A DNA stretch of 64,000 bases from Paenibacillus sp. A3 (GTDB lineage: Bacteria; Bacillota; Bacilli; Paenibacillales; NBRC-103111): NCBI RefSeq assembly GCF_001399685.1, contig NZ_JTHN01000096.1, positions 1-64,000 on the forward strand, in the 5' to 3' direction. A program made the position numbers and the translations under genes. Positions 8,618 through 16,927 of the stretch are shown here, piece by piece (position 1 is the first letter of the stretch; each line of letters opens with the position of its first letter). The notes beneath the pieces are model-generated. The model did not search any database. It saw only the letters and a program-made list of their open reading frames with translations, and was not told the DNA's origin.

Positions 8618-10261
8618 CTAGAACGGACTCATGCCGAGCGTGTTCAGCTTCTCACCCGTAATGTCGATGCCCATTTTTGTCGTAATGTCGCGATAATGAC
8701 CGACCCGGCGGCCGATCCGGTTGTCGGTTTCGTCCTTATTGCCCTCCAGATTGCCGTTGATGATCATGATCGTAATTCCGAAGCCCGGCGGGGTTAACCC
8801 TTTGGCAGTTTCCTCCGCCGAAGGCGTCCAATTGCCGACCATGACGTCATGGGCCGACGGCTTCGGCGGCTGCGGCGTCATCCAGAACAGGATCGCGGTC
8901 ATAAAGCCCAATTTACCGTCGCTCGTAATGAGTTCCGGCTGCTGGAGCAGCGTGTTTTTATTGCCGTAGATAATGCCGCTGAACAAGCCGTAGTTGTAGT
9001 TCCAGCTCAGTTGGATCGGCCCGCGTCCATGATACGATTTGCCCGCAACCGGCGGATAATCGGCATGGGTCTGCACGTAACCGATGTTGGTACTATTGAT
9101 GTACGATACTTCCTCGTTCCAGAACAAGCCCCAACGAAGCTCGCCGCCGGGCGCCGTCGCCCAGCCCCCGCCCGTTTCATGCGCAATATTGGCGAGGAAG
9201 GCTGCCAGCTCCCGCTTGCGGTTTGCGGCAGAGCCTTCTTTGAGGAATGAACCGAAATCGACGGTTTTGGAGACGATCGGTACCGTCAAGTTCCACGAAG
9301 CGTTGAAATCGGCATTTTGATAGATGAGCGTTTCCGTCTTCGCCGCCTTGTCCAGTCGGAAAATACGATGATTCCAAGTCGCTCCCTGCCGGTATTCGAG
9401 CTTGTACTTGATATTCGCCACCTCGGTTACGGCGGCAATCAGGTTGCTGTACGAATAATAGTCTCCTTGTCCGGGCTTGTAATACGGCTTGGAAGCGGCG
9501 AAAGTATGCCACTCCGGCGAGCCGATGCGGATCGGGAACAGCGCTTCGTACTCGGCCTGCGGCAGCGCGCTCTGCACGGCGGCAACGGCATTGGCCGGCG
9601 AATATTGCGGATCGATGCCGCCCCAGATCGACGCGATTTGCGAATCGGTCAGGACGCGGCTTTGGCCGACGTTCAGACCGCCCAGCGATGTCTTTACTTT
9701 GAGGCTTGCGCTTGCCGTCGTGTTGTTGGCGCCATCCCTCGCGGCAACGTAATACGTATATTCGGTATCCTGCTGCAGCCCTGTATCGGTGTAGGTCAGC
9801 GTGGAAGCGTTGGCCGAGGAGCCGACCTTCGTCCCGTTGCGGTAAATATCGTAGCCGGCCACAGCGATGTTGTCCGTAGCCGCAGTCCAAGCCAGCGTGA
9901 TCGTGTCCGCGGTTTGCCCGGTCGATGCAAGGTTCGTCGGAGCCGTCGGCGGGATAGCATCGCTGCCGCCACCCGTGTCCGGACCGACCAGCTGCCACGG
10001 CGAGCTTGACGGGTCGCCCGTGCCCGGCGTGTCGCCCTGCGTCCACCATTTGGCCCGGTATATATTGCCGTTGTAGCTGACCTCGTTGCCGGACACGTAC
10101 ACTTGGGTGGAGACCCAAGGCGAGGCGGCTAAGGCCGCTTGCTGTCCGGCATTGGCGGAAGCGATAGCTGTAACCGGTTCCAAAGGTGCGAGCGCCAACA
10201 GGGCGGACAGCGCGGCGACGCTTGCTTGCACCGCCTTCTTGCGGGTGAATTTAGATTTCAT
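8618..10261 (-). CDS. Secreted family GH19 chitinase with CBM5/12 and fibronectin III domains
   Basis: About 547 residues. A signal peptide (basic KSKFTRKK, then an Ala/Leu core up to about 40) precedes a CBM5/12 chitin-binding module (about 46-93, SGNEVSYNGNIYRAKWWTQG), a fibronectin type III domain (about 104-192) and a GH19 catalytic domain (about 225-540). The catalytic HET triplet (ANIAHETGGGW, near 362) and the second acidic site (WGLFWNEEV, near 384) are present, as is GRGPIQLSWNYNYG. The enzyme hydrolyses chitin outside the cell with inversion. Two ATGs occur in tandem. The AGGAGG at 10268-10273 is 6 bases from the second (10261) but only 3 from the first, so 10261 is preferred. It is transcribed alone, away from the ECF operon. 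Confidence 0.95.
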   Translation of the reverse strand: MKSKFTRKKAVQASVAALSALLALAPLEPVTAIASANAGQQAALAASPWVSTQVYVSGNEVSYNGNIYRAKWWTQGDTPGTGDPSSSPWQLVGPDTGGGSDAIPPTAPTNLASTGQTADTITLAWTAATDNIAVAGYDIYRNGTKVGSSANASTLTYTDTGLQQDTEYTYYVAARDGANNTTASASLKVKTSLGGLNVGQSRVLTDSQIASIWGGIDPQYSPANAVAAVQSALPQAEYEALFPIRIGSPEWHTFAASKPYYKPGQGDYYSYSNLIAAVTEVANIKYKLEYRQGATWNHRIFRLDKAAKTETLIYQNADFNASWNLTVPIVSKTVDFGSFLKEGSAANRKRELAAFLANIAHETGGGWATAPGGELRWGLFWNEEVSYINSTNIGYVQTHADYPPVAGKSYHGRGPIQLSWNYNYGLFSGIIYGNKNTLLQQPELITSDGKLGFMTAILFWMTPQPPKPSAHDVMVGNWTPSAEETAKGLTPPGFGITIMIINGNLEGNKDETDNRIGRRVGHYRDITTKMGIDITGEKLNTLGMSPF

Positions 10262-10264
10262 CAT

Positions 10265-10515
10265 TAACCTCCTATTACGATTGGATTAATTTCACTTTCT
10301 AGTATATTTGATCCAAAATCTATTATATATAGATATAATTTACTATTTATCTTAAAGATTCCCTTAAGCGTCGGGCTTCGTTGACAAGTACGATCACCCT
10401 TCACACTTCCAGCGACGATTTGATAGAATCAACATGTAGTTTATTTTAGTAAATCTTACATTGGGAGTACGTGGAGGAACATTCGACCTTCTCTGAAAAT
10501 ATTTTTTTGAGGATG
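10265..10515. other. Intergenic region between chitinase and the ECF42 operon
   Basis: AT-rich. The chitinase ribosome site is at its left edge. I see no convincing sigma-A promoter pair for the chitinase. The right end runs into the candidate ECF promoter at 10516. Confidence 0.4.
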
Positions 10516-10544
10516 TGTCGATTTGATCGCGATTCGTTCGTCGT
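10516..10544 (+). promoter_or_regulatory. Candidate ECF42-dependent promoter of the DGPF-sigma operon
   Basis: TGTCGA (10516-10521) and CGTCGT (10539-10544) are separated by 17 bases and preceded by an AT tract. The same two boxes with the same spacing occur at 12354-12382 in front of the VOC gene. As I recall, ECF42 targets carry TGTCGA at -35. Autoregulation of this operon by its own sigma factor is the simplest reading. Confidence 0.7.
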
Positions 10545-10612
10545 GTAAATAGAGGCGAAATTCGGGAGACCTAATTCAGGTCTCTGGGCCAAAAAAAGGA
10601 GGAGAACCACCC

Positions 10613-11044
10613 ATGAGATTCATGATGATTGTAAAGGCTTCGACAGACTCCGAAGCGGGCGTCATGCCAAGCCAGGAGCTCGTTGACGCGATGATGAAGT
10701 ATAACGAGGAATTGGTAAAGGCCGGCGTACTCCTGGCCGCCGAAGGACTTCATGCCAGCTCGAACGGGATTCGCATTTCCTATCCGGAGCCCGGCGGCAA
10801 GCCCAAGGTCGTCGACGGCCCGTTCACCGAGTCGAAGGAGCTGATCGCCGGCTTCACGCTCATCGAGGTGAAATCGAGGGAAGAGGCGATTGAATGGGCG
10901 ATGCGCATGCCGGACCCGCACGGCAACGGCGAGGGCGTCATTGAGCTGCGTCAGGTGATCGAGACGACAGAGTTGACCGAGGACCCGGATAATCTGGCTT
11001 TACACGCCATGATCCGCGAGCAAGGGAAGCCGGAGAGATCGTGA
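10613..11044 (+). CDS. YciI/DGPF-domain protein, partner of the ECF42 sigma factor
   Basis: 143 residues of the YCII-related (DGPF) family. MRFMMIVKAS opens the ferredoxin-like fold, and the family's eponymous motif appears as VVDGPFTESKELIAGF around residue 66. The biochemical role is unknown; many genomes encode such proteins beside ECF42 sigma factors and they appear to be the main regulon members. A strong AAGGAGGAG site precedes the ATG. The stop overlaps the GTG start of the sigma gene by four bases (GTGA), showing translational coupling. A candidate ECF promoter lies about 70 bases upstream. Confidence 0.9.
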   Translation: MRFMMIVKASTDSEAGVMPSQELVDAMMKYNEELVKAGVLLAAEGLHASSNGIRISYPEPGGKPKVVDGPFTESKELIAGFTLIEVKSREEAIEWAMRMPDPHGNGEGVIELRQVIETTELTEDPDNLALHAMIREQGKPERS

Positions 11045-12315
11045 AGCCGTCCTCGACTCATCGTACGATCGATGCCATTTGGAGAATCGAATCGGCCAAA
11101 ATCATCGCAGGCCTCGCACGAATCGTGCGTGACGTCGGGGTGGCCGAGGATCTCGCGCAGGATGCGCTCGTCGTCGCGCTTGAAAAATGGCCGGAGGCGG
11201 GAATACCGGATAACCCGGGCGCTTGGCTTATGACGACCGCGAAACGCCGGGCGTTGGATTGGCTGCGCAGGAATCAATTGCTCGGACGCAAGTACGAAGA
11301 GCTGGGCCGCGAGATGGAGTCCCGGCACGAAGACGACTTCGATGCGATCATGGACGGCAACGTCAGTGACGATCTATTGCGCTTGATCTTCACGACCTGC
11401 CATCCGGTGCTTTCGTCCGAGGCGCGCGTGGCGCTTACGCTGCGGCTGCTGGGAGGGCTGACCACCGAGGAAATTGCGCGTGCCTTCTTCGTTCAGGAGG
11501 CGACCGTCGCCCAGCGGATCGTCCGGGCCAAAAGGACCCTCTCAGCCGCGCGCGTGCCCTTCGAGGTACCTGAGAGAACCGAGCTTAAGGCCCGCCTTCA
11601 GTCGGTCTACGAGGTCCTTTATCTCATGTTCAACGAGGGCTATTCCGCCACTTCCGGGGAGAACTGGATTCGCCCGGTGCTTTGCGAGGAGGCGCTGCGT
11701 CTTGGACGGATTCTCGCGGAAATCGTCCCCGGAGAGTCGGAGGTTCACGGTCTGGTCGCGCTTATGGAAATTCAGTCTTCGCGGCTGAAGACGCGGGTAA
11801 GCCCAACGGGAGAGCCGATCCTCCTCATGGATCAAAATCGGGCGCTGTGGGATCACCTCCTGATCCGCCGCGGCCTGGCCGCCTTGCAGCGCACCGAACG
11901 GATCGGCGGCATGCTCGGCCCGTATGCGCTGCAAGCTTCGATTGCGGCGTGCCATGCGCGGGCCCGCACGCCCGAGGAGACCGACTGGGTTCGTATTTCA
12001 GCGCTGTATGAAGCGCTGTGTCAGGTAGCGCCATCCCCCGTCGTCGAGCTGAACCGCGCCGTTGCGCTCGCGATGGCGTTTGGCCCGGAGGTGGGGCTGG
12101 AGATCGTCGATGCGCTGGCATCGGAGCCGTCTTTGAAAGGCTACCACCTGCTGCCGAGTGTTCGCGGCGATTTCTTGTTCAAGCTGGGCCGGTTCAAGGA
12201 AGCGTGCGAGGAGTTCAAGCGTGCCGCATCGCTGACCCATAACGCGCGAGAGCGGGCGCTGCTGCTCAGGCGTGCCTCCGATTGCGTATCGGGTACGGAG
12301 GAAAGCCGTTTTTAG
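11041..12315 (+). CDS. ECF42-type RNA polymerase sigma factor with C-terminal TPR-like extension
   Basis: 424 residues, much longer than a plain ECF sigma factor. Region 2 (about 8-80) includes VAEDLAQDALVVALEKWP and WLMTTAKRRALDWLRR. Region 4 (about 110-165) includes LLGGLTTEEIARAFFVQEATVAQRI. About 240 further residues form the helical DUF6596/TPR-like extension typical of ECF42 (VYEVLYLMFNEGYSA, ELNRAVALAM, GDFLFKLGRF). In this group the extension is thought to control activity in place of an anti-sigma factor, and none is encoded here. The start is GTG, overlapping the DGPF gene. The inducing signal is unknown. Confidence 0.93.
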   Translation: MKPSSTHRTIDAIWRIESAKIIAGLARIVRDVGVAEDLAQDALVVALEKWPEAGIPDNPGAWLMTTAKRRALDWLRRNQLLGRKYEELGREMESRHEDDFDAIMDGNVSDDLLRLIFTTCHPVLSSEARVALTLRLLGGLTTEEIARAFFVQEATVAQRIVRAKRTLSAARVPFEVPERTELKARLQSVYEVLYLMFNEGYSATSGENWIRPVLCEEALRLGRILAEIVPGESEVHGLVALMEIQSSRLKTRVSPTGEPILLMDQNRALWDHLLIRRGLAALQRTERIGGMLGPYALQASIAACHARARTPEETDWVRISALYEALCQVAPSPVVELNRAVALAMAFGPEVGLEIVDALASEPSLKGYHLLPSVRGDFLFKLGRFKEACEEFKRAASLTHNARERALLLRRASDCVSGTEESRF

Positions 12316-12353
12316 AGATGAGGCTGCTATTTTAAAAAAATATTTTGTGATCG

Positions 12354-12382
12354 TGTCGATTTCGTCGAATCCCGATCGTCGT
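12354..12382 (+). promoter_or_regulatory. Second candidate ECF42 promoter, in front of the VOC gene
   Basis: TGTCGA (12354-12359), 17 bases, CGTCGT (12377-12382), preceded by an AT tract as at 10516. Flanking bases TGTCGATTT are also shared. This would place the VOC and DUF1801 genes under the same sigma factor. Confidence 0.7.
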
Positions 12383-12453
12383 ATGAATAAAGGCCGGTTT
12401 TCAACATTCCATTTTGAATCCCGGTTCAACCAATCCCTGGAAGGATGTTGCTT

Positions 12454-12855
12454 ATGAAAGCCAACCTAACCCCATTCATTTCTTCGCAGGATGCCAGATC
12501 CCAAGCCGAATTTTATGCGCAGGCGCTTGGCGGGGAGATTCAATCCATGATTACCTTCGGCGAAATCCCCGGCACACCGGAGGAAAATAAAGATAAAGTG
12601 ATGTACATGGCGATGACGGTGGCCGGAGGGAATGTCTTGTTCATGTCCGACTCCTTCGGACCGGTAAGCACGAACGGAGGAATCGCAATGGCGCTATCGT
12701 TCGACGACGAAGCCGAAGCGCGGGAAGCATACGCCAATTTAGGAAAGGGCGGCACGGACAAATATCCGTTCGTTCTGCAGCCTTGGGGTGCGTATTACGG
12801 CGAGGTCATTGACAAGTTCGGGATCACTTGGCAGATTGTGAAGCAGGGAAAATAA
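12454..12855 (+). CDS. PhnB-like VOC-superfamily protein
   Basis: 133 residues with the glyoxalase/bleomycin-resistance fold of the PhnB/DUF1338-like branch. ANLTPFISSQDARSQAEFYA and ALGGEI open the first module; AMALSFDDEAEAREAYANL and WGAYYGEVIDKFGITWQI form the second. No reaction can be assigned, and many such proteins are of unknown function. Two in-frame ATGs exist (12445, 12454). GGAAGGA at 12439-12445 suits the second, so that start is chosen. It follows a candidate ECF42 promoter and precedes the DUF1801 gene by 11 bases. VOC and YciI proteins are frequent ECF42 regulon members. Confidence 0.85.
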   Translation: MKANLTPFISSQDARSQAEFYAQALGGEIQSMITFGEIPGTPEENKDKVMYMAMTVAGGNVLFMSDSFGPVSTNGGIAMALSFDDEAEAREAYANLGKGGTDKYPFVLQPWGAYYGEVIDKFGITWQIVKQGK

Positions 12856-12866
12856 AGGAGGAAAAC

Positions 12867-13211
12867 ATGATGAGTCAGGAAGTTATTGAATTTATTAACG
12901 CAATCAAAGAACCGTGGCAGGCGGAAATTTCGACACGTCTTCGCGAGATGGTCCTTCAAACGTTACCGGACGTTCAAGAGCGTCTCCAATACAAGAAGCC
13001 TCACTTCTTGAAAAACGGTAAGTACGCTGCCGTGATCTCGACGTCGAAGGATGCGGTTAGCTTTACGATTTTTAATCCCGGCGGATTTGAATTTCCCGAA
13101 GGCCCGTTGGACGGCCCTCCCGAGCGAAAAACGATCAAGCTGCGCAGCGGTCAAGCGGTCGATTACGATCAATTAGCGTCGCTGTTAAGTCAAGCTTCCG
13201 CTTCCCTGTGA
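12867..13211 (+). CDS. DUF1801 (YdhG-like) domain protein
   Basis: 114 residues. The family signature is visible: REMVLQTLPDVQERLQYKKPHF, then GKYAAVISTSKDAVSFTIFN and a C-terminal IKLRSGQAVDYDQLASLL, the fold shared with the frataxin-like YdhG group. Function is unknown. AAGGAGG at 12855-12861 sits 5 bases before the first of two ATGs (12867, 12870). It overlaps nothing and follows the VOC gene by 11 bases, so the two are probably co-transcribed. A hairpin that is part of a larger palindromic element begins 17 bases after the stop. Confidence 0.85.
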   Translation: MMSQEVIEFINAIKEPWQAEISTRLREMVLQTLPDVQERLQYKKPHFLKNGKYAAVISTSKDAVSFTIFNPGGFEFPEGPLDGPPERKTIKLRSGQAVDYDQLASLLSQASASL

Positions 13212-13227
13212 AGGTGTCGAGCAAAGG

Positions 13228-13482
13228 GGCTGTCCAGATGGGACAGCCCTAGAGTGTTGTGAAAGTGATCAGCTGAAGTAATAGAGGTGTACGAGGGGGT
13301 GGGGTATCTACTTCCGGTCGCTCTTGTCTGCAGGAAATTTTTATTGGAATCCGCTTAGCAGCAGGTATTTCCCACAGACAAAGGCGAACGCTATCGTTCC
13401 TCCAGTAGATACCCCACCACCGTATGTTTCTCTATTCAATCAAAAAGCTCTTTTTCAACACTCTGAGGCTGATGGGACAGCC
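13228..13482. repeat. Long palindromic intergenic element, copy 1
   Basis: The core (13298-13418) has perfect 15-bp arms (GGTGGGGTATCTACT at 13298-13312, its complement at 13404-13418) and a weaker inner stem around GGAAAT / ATTTCC. The palindrome continues outward with interruptions: AGAGTGTTG (13251-13259) pairs with CAACACTCT (13456-13464), and GGCTGTCC (13228-13235) with GGACAGCC (13475-13482). A homologous core is at 58384-58508, where the arms differ by paired (compensating) changes. It separates convergent genes here. Nature unknown: structured RNA, MITE-like repeat or bidirectional terminator are all possible. Confidence 0.8.
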
Positions 13483-13507
13483 TCTTGCTCTGCTTGCAAA
13501 AGCTAAC

Positions 13508-14272
13508 CTAGTGAGCCCCTTTATATTCCTTGAATATCGGATTGTGGCCGCAAACCATAAGCCCCTGTCCCCAGTTCACGTGAACTTCTTCCGTCGGCAA
13601 ATCCTCGGGATCACGGTATTGGACCAGCACGTTTCTTCTCGGCCGTGTGCTTCGATTGACGTCGGAGCCGTGAATCGTCAAGTAATTGAAGAACAGAACA
13701 TCTCCCGCGCTTGCCGGACAAGGCGTCCCCAAAGAGATCGGGTACTCTTTATGATCGAGATAATGGGCTCCTACGTGCGGCATCGGGCCATTTTTGTGCG
13801 TTCCGGGAATGACGCACAGACAACCGCTTTCCATGTCGGAATCGTCCAAGTGGATACTTGCCGCGATCATCGAATGATTCGCATGCGGGAAATACGGGTA
13901 ATCCTGATGCATCGGGAACGCTGCGCCTTTTTCCGGGGGCTTGACCAGCATCTTCGAATGGTGGACTTGCACATTTGGGCCAATCAATCTGGATAAGACG
14001 GCCGCCATGTTAGGATGGCACAGCGCCCGGGTAAATACCGCGTCATGATAATGTACATCGTGAAAGCCCTTTAATACGAGCTTCTTCAGCTGCTCCGGCG
14101 GCAAATAATCGCCTTGCCACGTGTCGCTTCGATCGAACTTCGATTTGGCCGCGCGGTCGATAATCGCATCCGTGGCGGTTCGCATTGCTTCTACTTCCTC
14201 GCTGTTGAATACGCCTTTCACCAGCAAATATCCGTTTTCATGATAAAAATCAACTTGCTCCTGGGTAATCAT
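13508..14272 (-). CDS. Phytanoyl-CoA dioxygenase (PhyH) family Fe(II)/2-oxoglutarate oxygenase
   Basis: 254 residues with a double-stranded beta-helix fold. The metal-binding facial triad is visible: HQD in AAFPMHQDYPYFPH and the distal His in NYLTIHGSDVNRS, followed by RPRRNVLVQY with the Arg that holds 2-oxoglutarate. It probably hydroxylates a small molecule in the cytosol; the substrate is unknown. An upstream TTG at 14290 is in frame, but GGGAGG lies inside that extension and sits 8 bases before the ATG at 14272, so the latter is preferred. It is divergent from an AraC regulator with 133 bases between starts, which suggests that regulator controls it. Confidence 0.9.
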   Translation of the reverse strand: MITQEQVDFYHENGYLLVKGVFNSEEVEAMRTATDAIIDRAAKSKFDRSDTWQGDYLPPEQLKKLVLKGFHDVHYHDAVFTRALCHPNMAAVLSRLIGPNVQVHHSKMLVKPPEKGAAFPMHQDYPYFPHANHSMIAASIHLDDSDMESGCLCVIPGTHKNGPMPHVGAHYLDHKEYPISLGTPCPASAGDVLFFNYLTIHGSDVNRSTRPRRNVLVQYRDPEDLPTEEVHVNWGQGLMVCGHNPIFKEYKGAH

Positions 14273-14405
14273 CCTGTCAGCCTCCCCCAAATTGATGAAT
14301 CGCTATCCATGATGTTATTGTAGAGAGAAACCGGCTGGTTGTATTTGATCAAATCAGTCAAGTCATTGCACATTTCGGACATCCATGCCAAGGGGGAGCC
14401 GGATC

Positions 14406-15299
14406 ATGTTAGATCATCCGCATAAAATTCAAGCCTATTTGAATGAAATCGTCCCGCGTCTCCAGAACCAATCCGCCTCCTTCACCATCCATTATTGGGG
14501 AATCGACCCCGCTCATTTTGACAACCCCGTGCATCAGCATTCCTTTTTTGAAATCTGCTATGTCCGGGAAGGAGAGGGGATGTACATGGACGGTGACGAT
14601 CTCTTTCCCCTGCAGAAGGAGACATTATTTTTATCGCGGCCTGGCATCCGCCACCAAATTCGCAGTAAGAAAGGGATGTTTCTCCTGTACGTCGCTTTCG
14701 AAGTCGACGAAGAGAATACGGACCCTGCTATTGTCCGGCACTTTCGGCAGCTTGCGGTTGCCGATCGTATTTTGATCACCGATGCGTACGCGAATCCCGC
14801 GACACTTATCTGGACCGCGCTTCTTAAGCATTTACAAGAACCGGTCCCCATCACGGAGCATTACGTGAAGAGCGCTGCCCTGTCGCTGTTATTCTCTTTC
14901 TGCTCCGCTTTTCAAGCTGAAGCTCCGTCTTCGGGCTTTGGCACTTCCAGTTATAAACCAGCCGCTTACGCGTTGAATCGGGCGATCCGGTTCGTGAAAG
15001 ACAACCTTTCGCAATCGATGACGTTGGCGGAAGTGGCCGCTTATCTTCATCTTTCCAGCCGCCATTTGTCCCGGTTGTTTCAGCAGGAGCTCGGAATGAG
15101 CTACATCCACTTCGTTCAACAAGAAAAAATTCGCCGGGCTGTGTATTTATTGAAGCACACCGATTTATCCTTGATCGAAATTGCCGAGAAATCCGGATTT
15201 TCAAGCATTCATTACTTCACAAGGTCATTTTCCCGGAAAATGGGAATGCCCCCCGGCAAATACCGGGAAGCAATACATGAAAAGAAAACTTCGGAATAA
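14406..15299 (+). CDS. AraC-family regulator with N-terminal cupin sensor
   Basis: 297 residues. An N-terminal cupin-like ligand pocket (PVHQHSFFEICYVREGEGMYMDG, about 40-65) is joined to a C-terminal double helix-turn-helix (about 200-295): MTLAEVAAYLHLSSRHLSRL and IEIAEKSGFSSIHYFTRSF, ending in GMPPGKYRE. An upstream in-frame ATG at 14385 precedes the AGGGGGAG ribosome site (14391-14398), so the ATG at 14406 is the likely start. Divergent from the PhyH-type oxygenase gene, its probable target. The ligand is not known. Confidence 0.92.
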   Translation: MLDHPHKIQAYLNEIVPRLQNQSASFTIHYWGIDPAHFDNPVHQHSFFEICYVREGEGMYMDGDDLFPLQKETLFLSRPGIRHQIRSKKGMFLLYVAFEVDEENTDPAIVRHFRQLAVADRILITDAYANPATLIWTALLKHLQEPVPITEHYVKSAALSLLFSFCSAFQAEAPSSGFGTSSYKPAAYALNRAIRFVKDNLSQSMTLAEVAAYLHLSSRHLSRLFQQELGMSYIHFVQQEKIRRAVYLLKHTDLSLIEIAEKSGFSSIHYFTRSFSRKMGMPPGKYREAIHEKKTSE

Positions 15300-15338
15300 T
15301 GGCATGGGGCCGGGACAGCCCGTCGCTTCATTTCGGCC

Positions 15339-15655
15339 TTGCTTCCTTCCGAATCGTTGTTCTATAATAAAACAAAAACGTGGAAATGGTGGGATACGTG
15401 CAGTGATGATGATGGCTGTGTTCCTGACAGAAGTGAACGGTTAAGTTCTAACCGAATACCATAAGCGTGACCGGGCCCTCTGCCGGATTTGGCAGGGCTG
15501 CTTTGCCGTGTGTCCGCTTGTGTACTCCTGTTATGAACCCGATCATCACCGTCTATGCATGAATCGATGAACCAAGGCCGCTTTGGCGTGCTTTGTTTCC
15601 GTATTCTTACGCATAGGAAGCCGTGGATGGACAATGTTCATCTGCGGCTTTTTTT
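15339..15655 (+). promoter_or_regulatory. Attenuator-like leader with a 12-codon ORF in front of the phosphotransferase gene
   Basis: TTGCTT (15339-15344) and TATAAT (15363-15368, spacing 18) form a plausible promoter. The transcript would then contain a 12-codon ORF at 15406-15444 (MMMAVFLTEVNG), a hairpin built on GCCCTCTGCC / GGCAGGGC near 15474-15500, and a terminator (AAGCCG...CGGCTT, 15618-15650, with seven T) ending 50 bases before the gene start. A leader peptide plus a terminator ahead of a possible antibiotic-resistance gene is the layout of ribosome-sensing attenuators such as that of vmlR. Mechanism inferred. Confidence 0.55.
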
Positions 15656-15704
15656 GGTTTTCGTGCCAGAATTCAATAACACAAGTGAGAAAGGCGGAAT
15701 GACT

Positions 15705-16637
15705 ATGCGTTCATTCAAACCGGAAATGAATACCGAAGCGGCTCTCGGCTATTTGCGGCAAATCGAAGGGGAGGGTGTTTCCGATGTGACCCCGATTGAC
15801 ATGGGGGAGCTAAGCAAGGTGTACAGCTACACGAAGAATGGCAAGGACTTGGTCATTCATTTTAAGAACGACCCGGAGACGCTGAAGAAGGTCAAATTTA
15901 TTTCGGACCAATATGCCTCTTGCGGGGTACCGATGCCCCGGATCTTCGAAGTTGGAACCTGCGGCGGCGCCCATTATTCGATTGCGGAAAAAGTGGCGGG
16001 GGCCCCGATCATCTCCCAGGTCGGACCGGATATCCGCGGCGTTCTGCCTGATCTGGTCCGGCAGTTTACACGGATGAACCAAATCCGGGTAGAACCCTTT
16101 GCAGGCTTCGGGTGGATCACACCTACGGGAGAGGCTTCGGCTAAGACGTGGACGGAATTTCTGGCTTCGACTTTTGATGAGGAACAGGAAGGGTTTTACC
16201 AGGATTGGACTTCCCTTTTTGAAAGCAGCTTTCTGGAGAAAGACGTGTTCGAACGAATCTATGACGCGATGATGAAACGAATCGGCTATGCGCCTGAGGA
16301 GCGTTACCTGGTTCACGGGGATTTTCACTTCGGGAATATGTTATCGCAGAATCAGGTCGTAACCGGCGTTGTCGATTGGGAGATGGCGATGTACGGGGAT
16401 TTCATGTTTGATTTGGCCGTCCTGCACCTGTGGGCACCGAAAGCGCAATTTCCGCAGAGAGTCCGCGAGGCATGGGAGGAAGAAGGGCGTTCCATCCCCT
16501 ACTTCGAAGAGAGATTGCTCGGGTACCAGCTCTTCAAAGGCTTGGACGGCTTGAGGTTTTACGCGAAGAAGGGAGACAAACCTGCCTACGATTTCACGAA
16601 AAATCATCTCTTCGCTTTGCTGGAGCAAGCCAAATAA
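15705..16637 (+). CDS. Aminoglycoside phosphotransferase-like (APH) kinase
   Basis: 310 residues with the protein-kinase-like APH fold. The catalytic loop is VHGDFHFGNM (D206) and the metal-binding site is GVVDWEMAMYGD (D224). The N-lobe contains GELSKVYSYTKNGKDLVIHF with the ATP-binding Lys/His region. The overall look is close to hygromycin-type or uncharacterised small-molecule kinases; the substrate could be an aminoglycoside or a metabolite. ATGs at 15699 and 15705 are both possible. AAGG at 15691 favours 15705; the long open extension upstream contains the leader and terminator and is not coding. It is monocistronic, ending before a strong terminator. Induction by attenuation is suggested by the leader. 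Confidence 0.85.
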   Translation: MRSFKPEMNTEAALGYLRQIEGEGVSDVTPIDMGELSKVYSYTKNGKDLVIHFKNDPETLKKVKFISDQYASCGVPMPRIFEVGTCGGAHYSIAEKVAGAPIISQVGPDIRGVLPDLVRQFTRMNQIRVEPFAGFGWITPTGEASAKTWTEFLASTFDEEQEGFYQDWTSLFESSFLEKDVFERIYDAMMKRIGYAPEERYLVHGDFHFGNMLSQNQVVTGVVDWEMAMYGDFMFDLAVLHLWAPKAQFPQRVREAWEEEGRSIPYFEERLLGYQLFKGLDGLRFYAKKGDKPAYDFTKNHLFALLEQAK

Positions 16638-16746
16638 CGATGAACTTTATACGATTATGGAAACCGTATTTATGTTGAGGGAGATCGAAAAGCAAAAACA
16701 AGCGGATAAGTCCCAATAACTCCGGGGCTGGATGTTTTTACAAGGA

Positions 16747-16786
16747 GAAATTATGCAGGCAGACGCCTCGCATAATTTCTTTTTTT
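16747..16786 (+). terminator. Rho-independent terminator after the APH-like gene
   Basis: GAAATTATGC pairs perfectly with GCATAATTTC, with an inner AGGC/GCCT extension, followed by seven T. It ends about 150 bases after the stop and separates this gene from the acyl-CoA cluster. Confidence 0.92.
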
Positions 16787-16927
16787 GTTGGCGCAGATTC
16801 GGTGTGCTTGTCTCAATCCAACGTTTTATTTCCATTATGACATCATATTTATCCCGAATATTTCATAACATGGGGGTAGAATGCCGTTTTGCCGTAAGTC
16901 CCTTTGTATGTTCAAAGGAGAGATTTC

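Noticed and set aside
15555-15704. Longer N-terminus of the APH-like protein from an upstream ATG
   Set aside because: The extension covers a complete intrinsic terminator and has no ribosome site; the family N-terminus begins near 15705.
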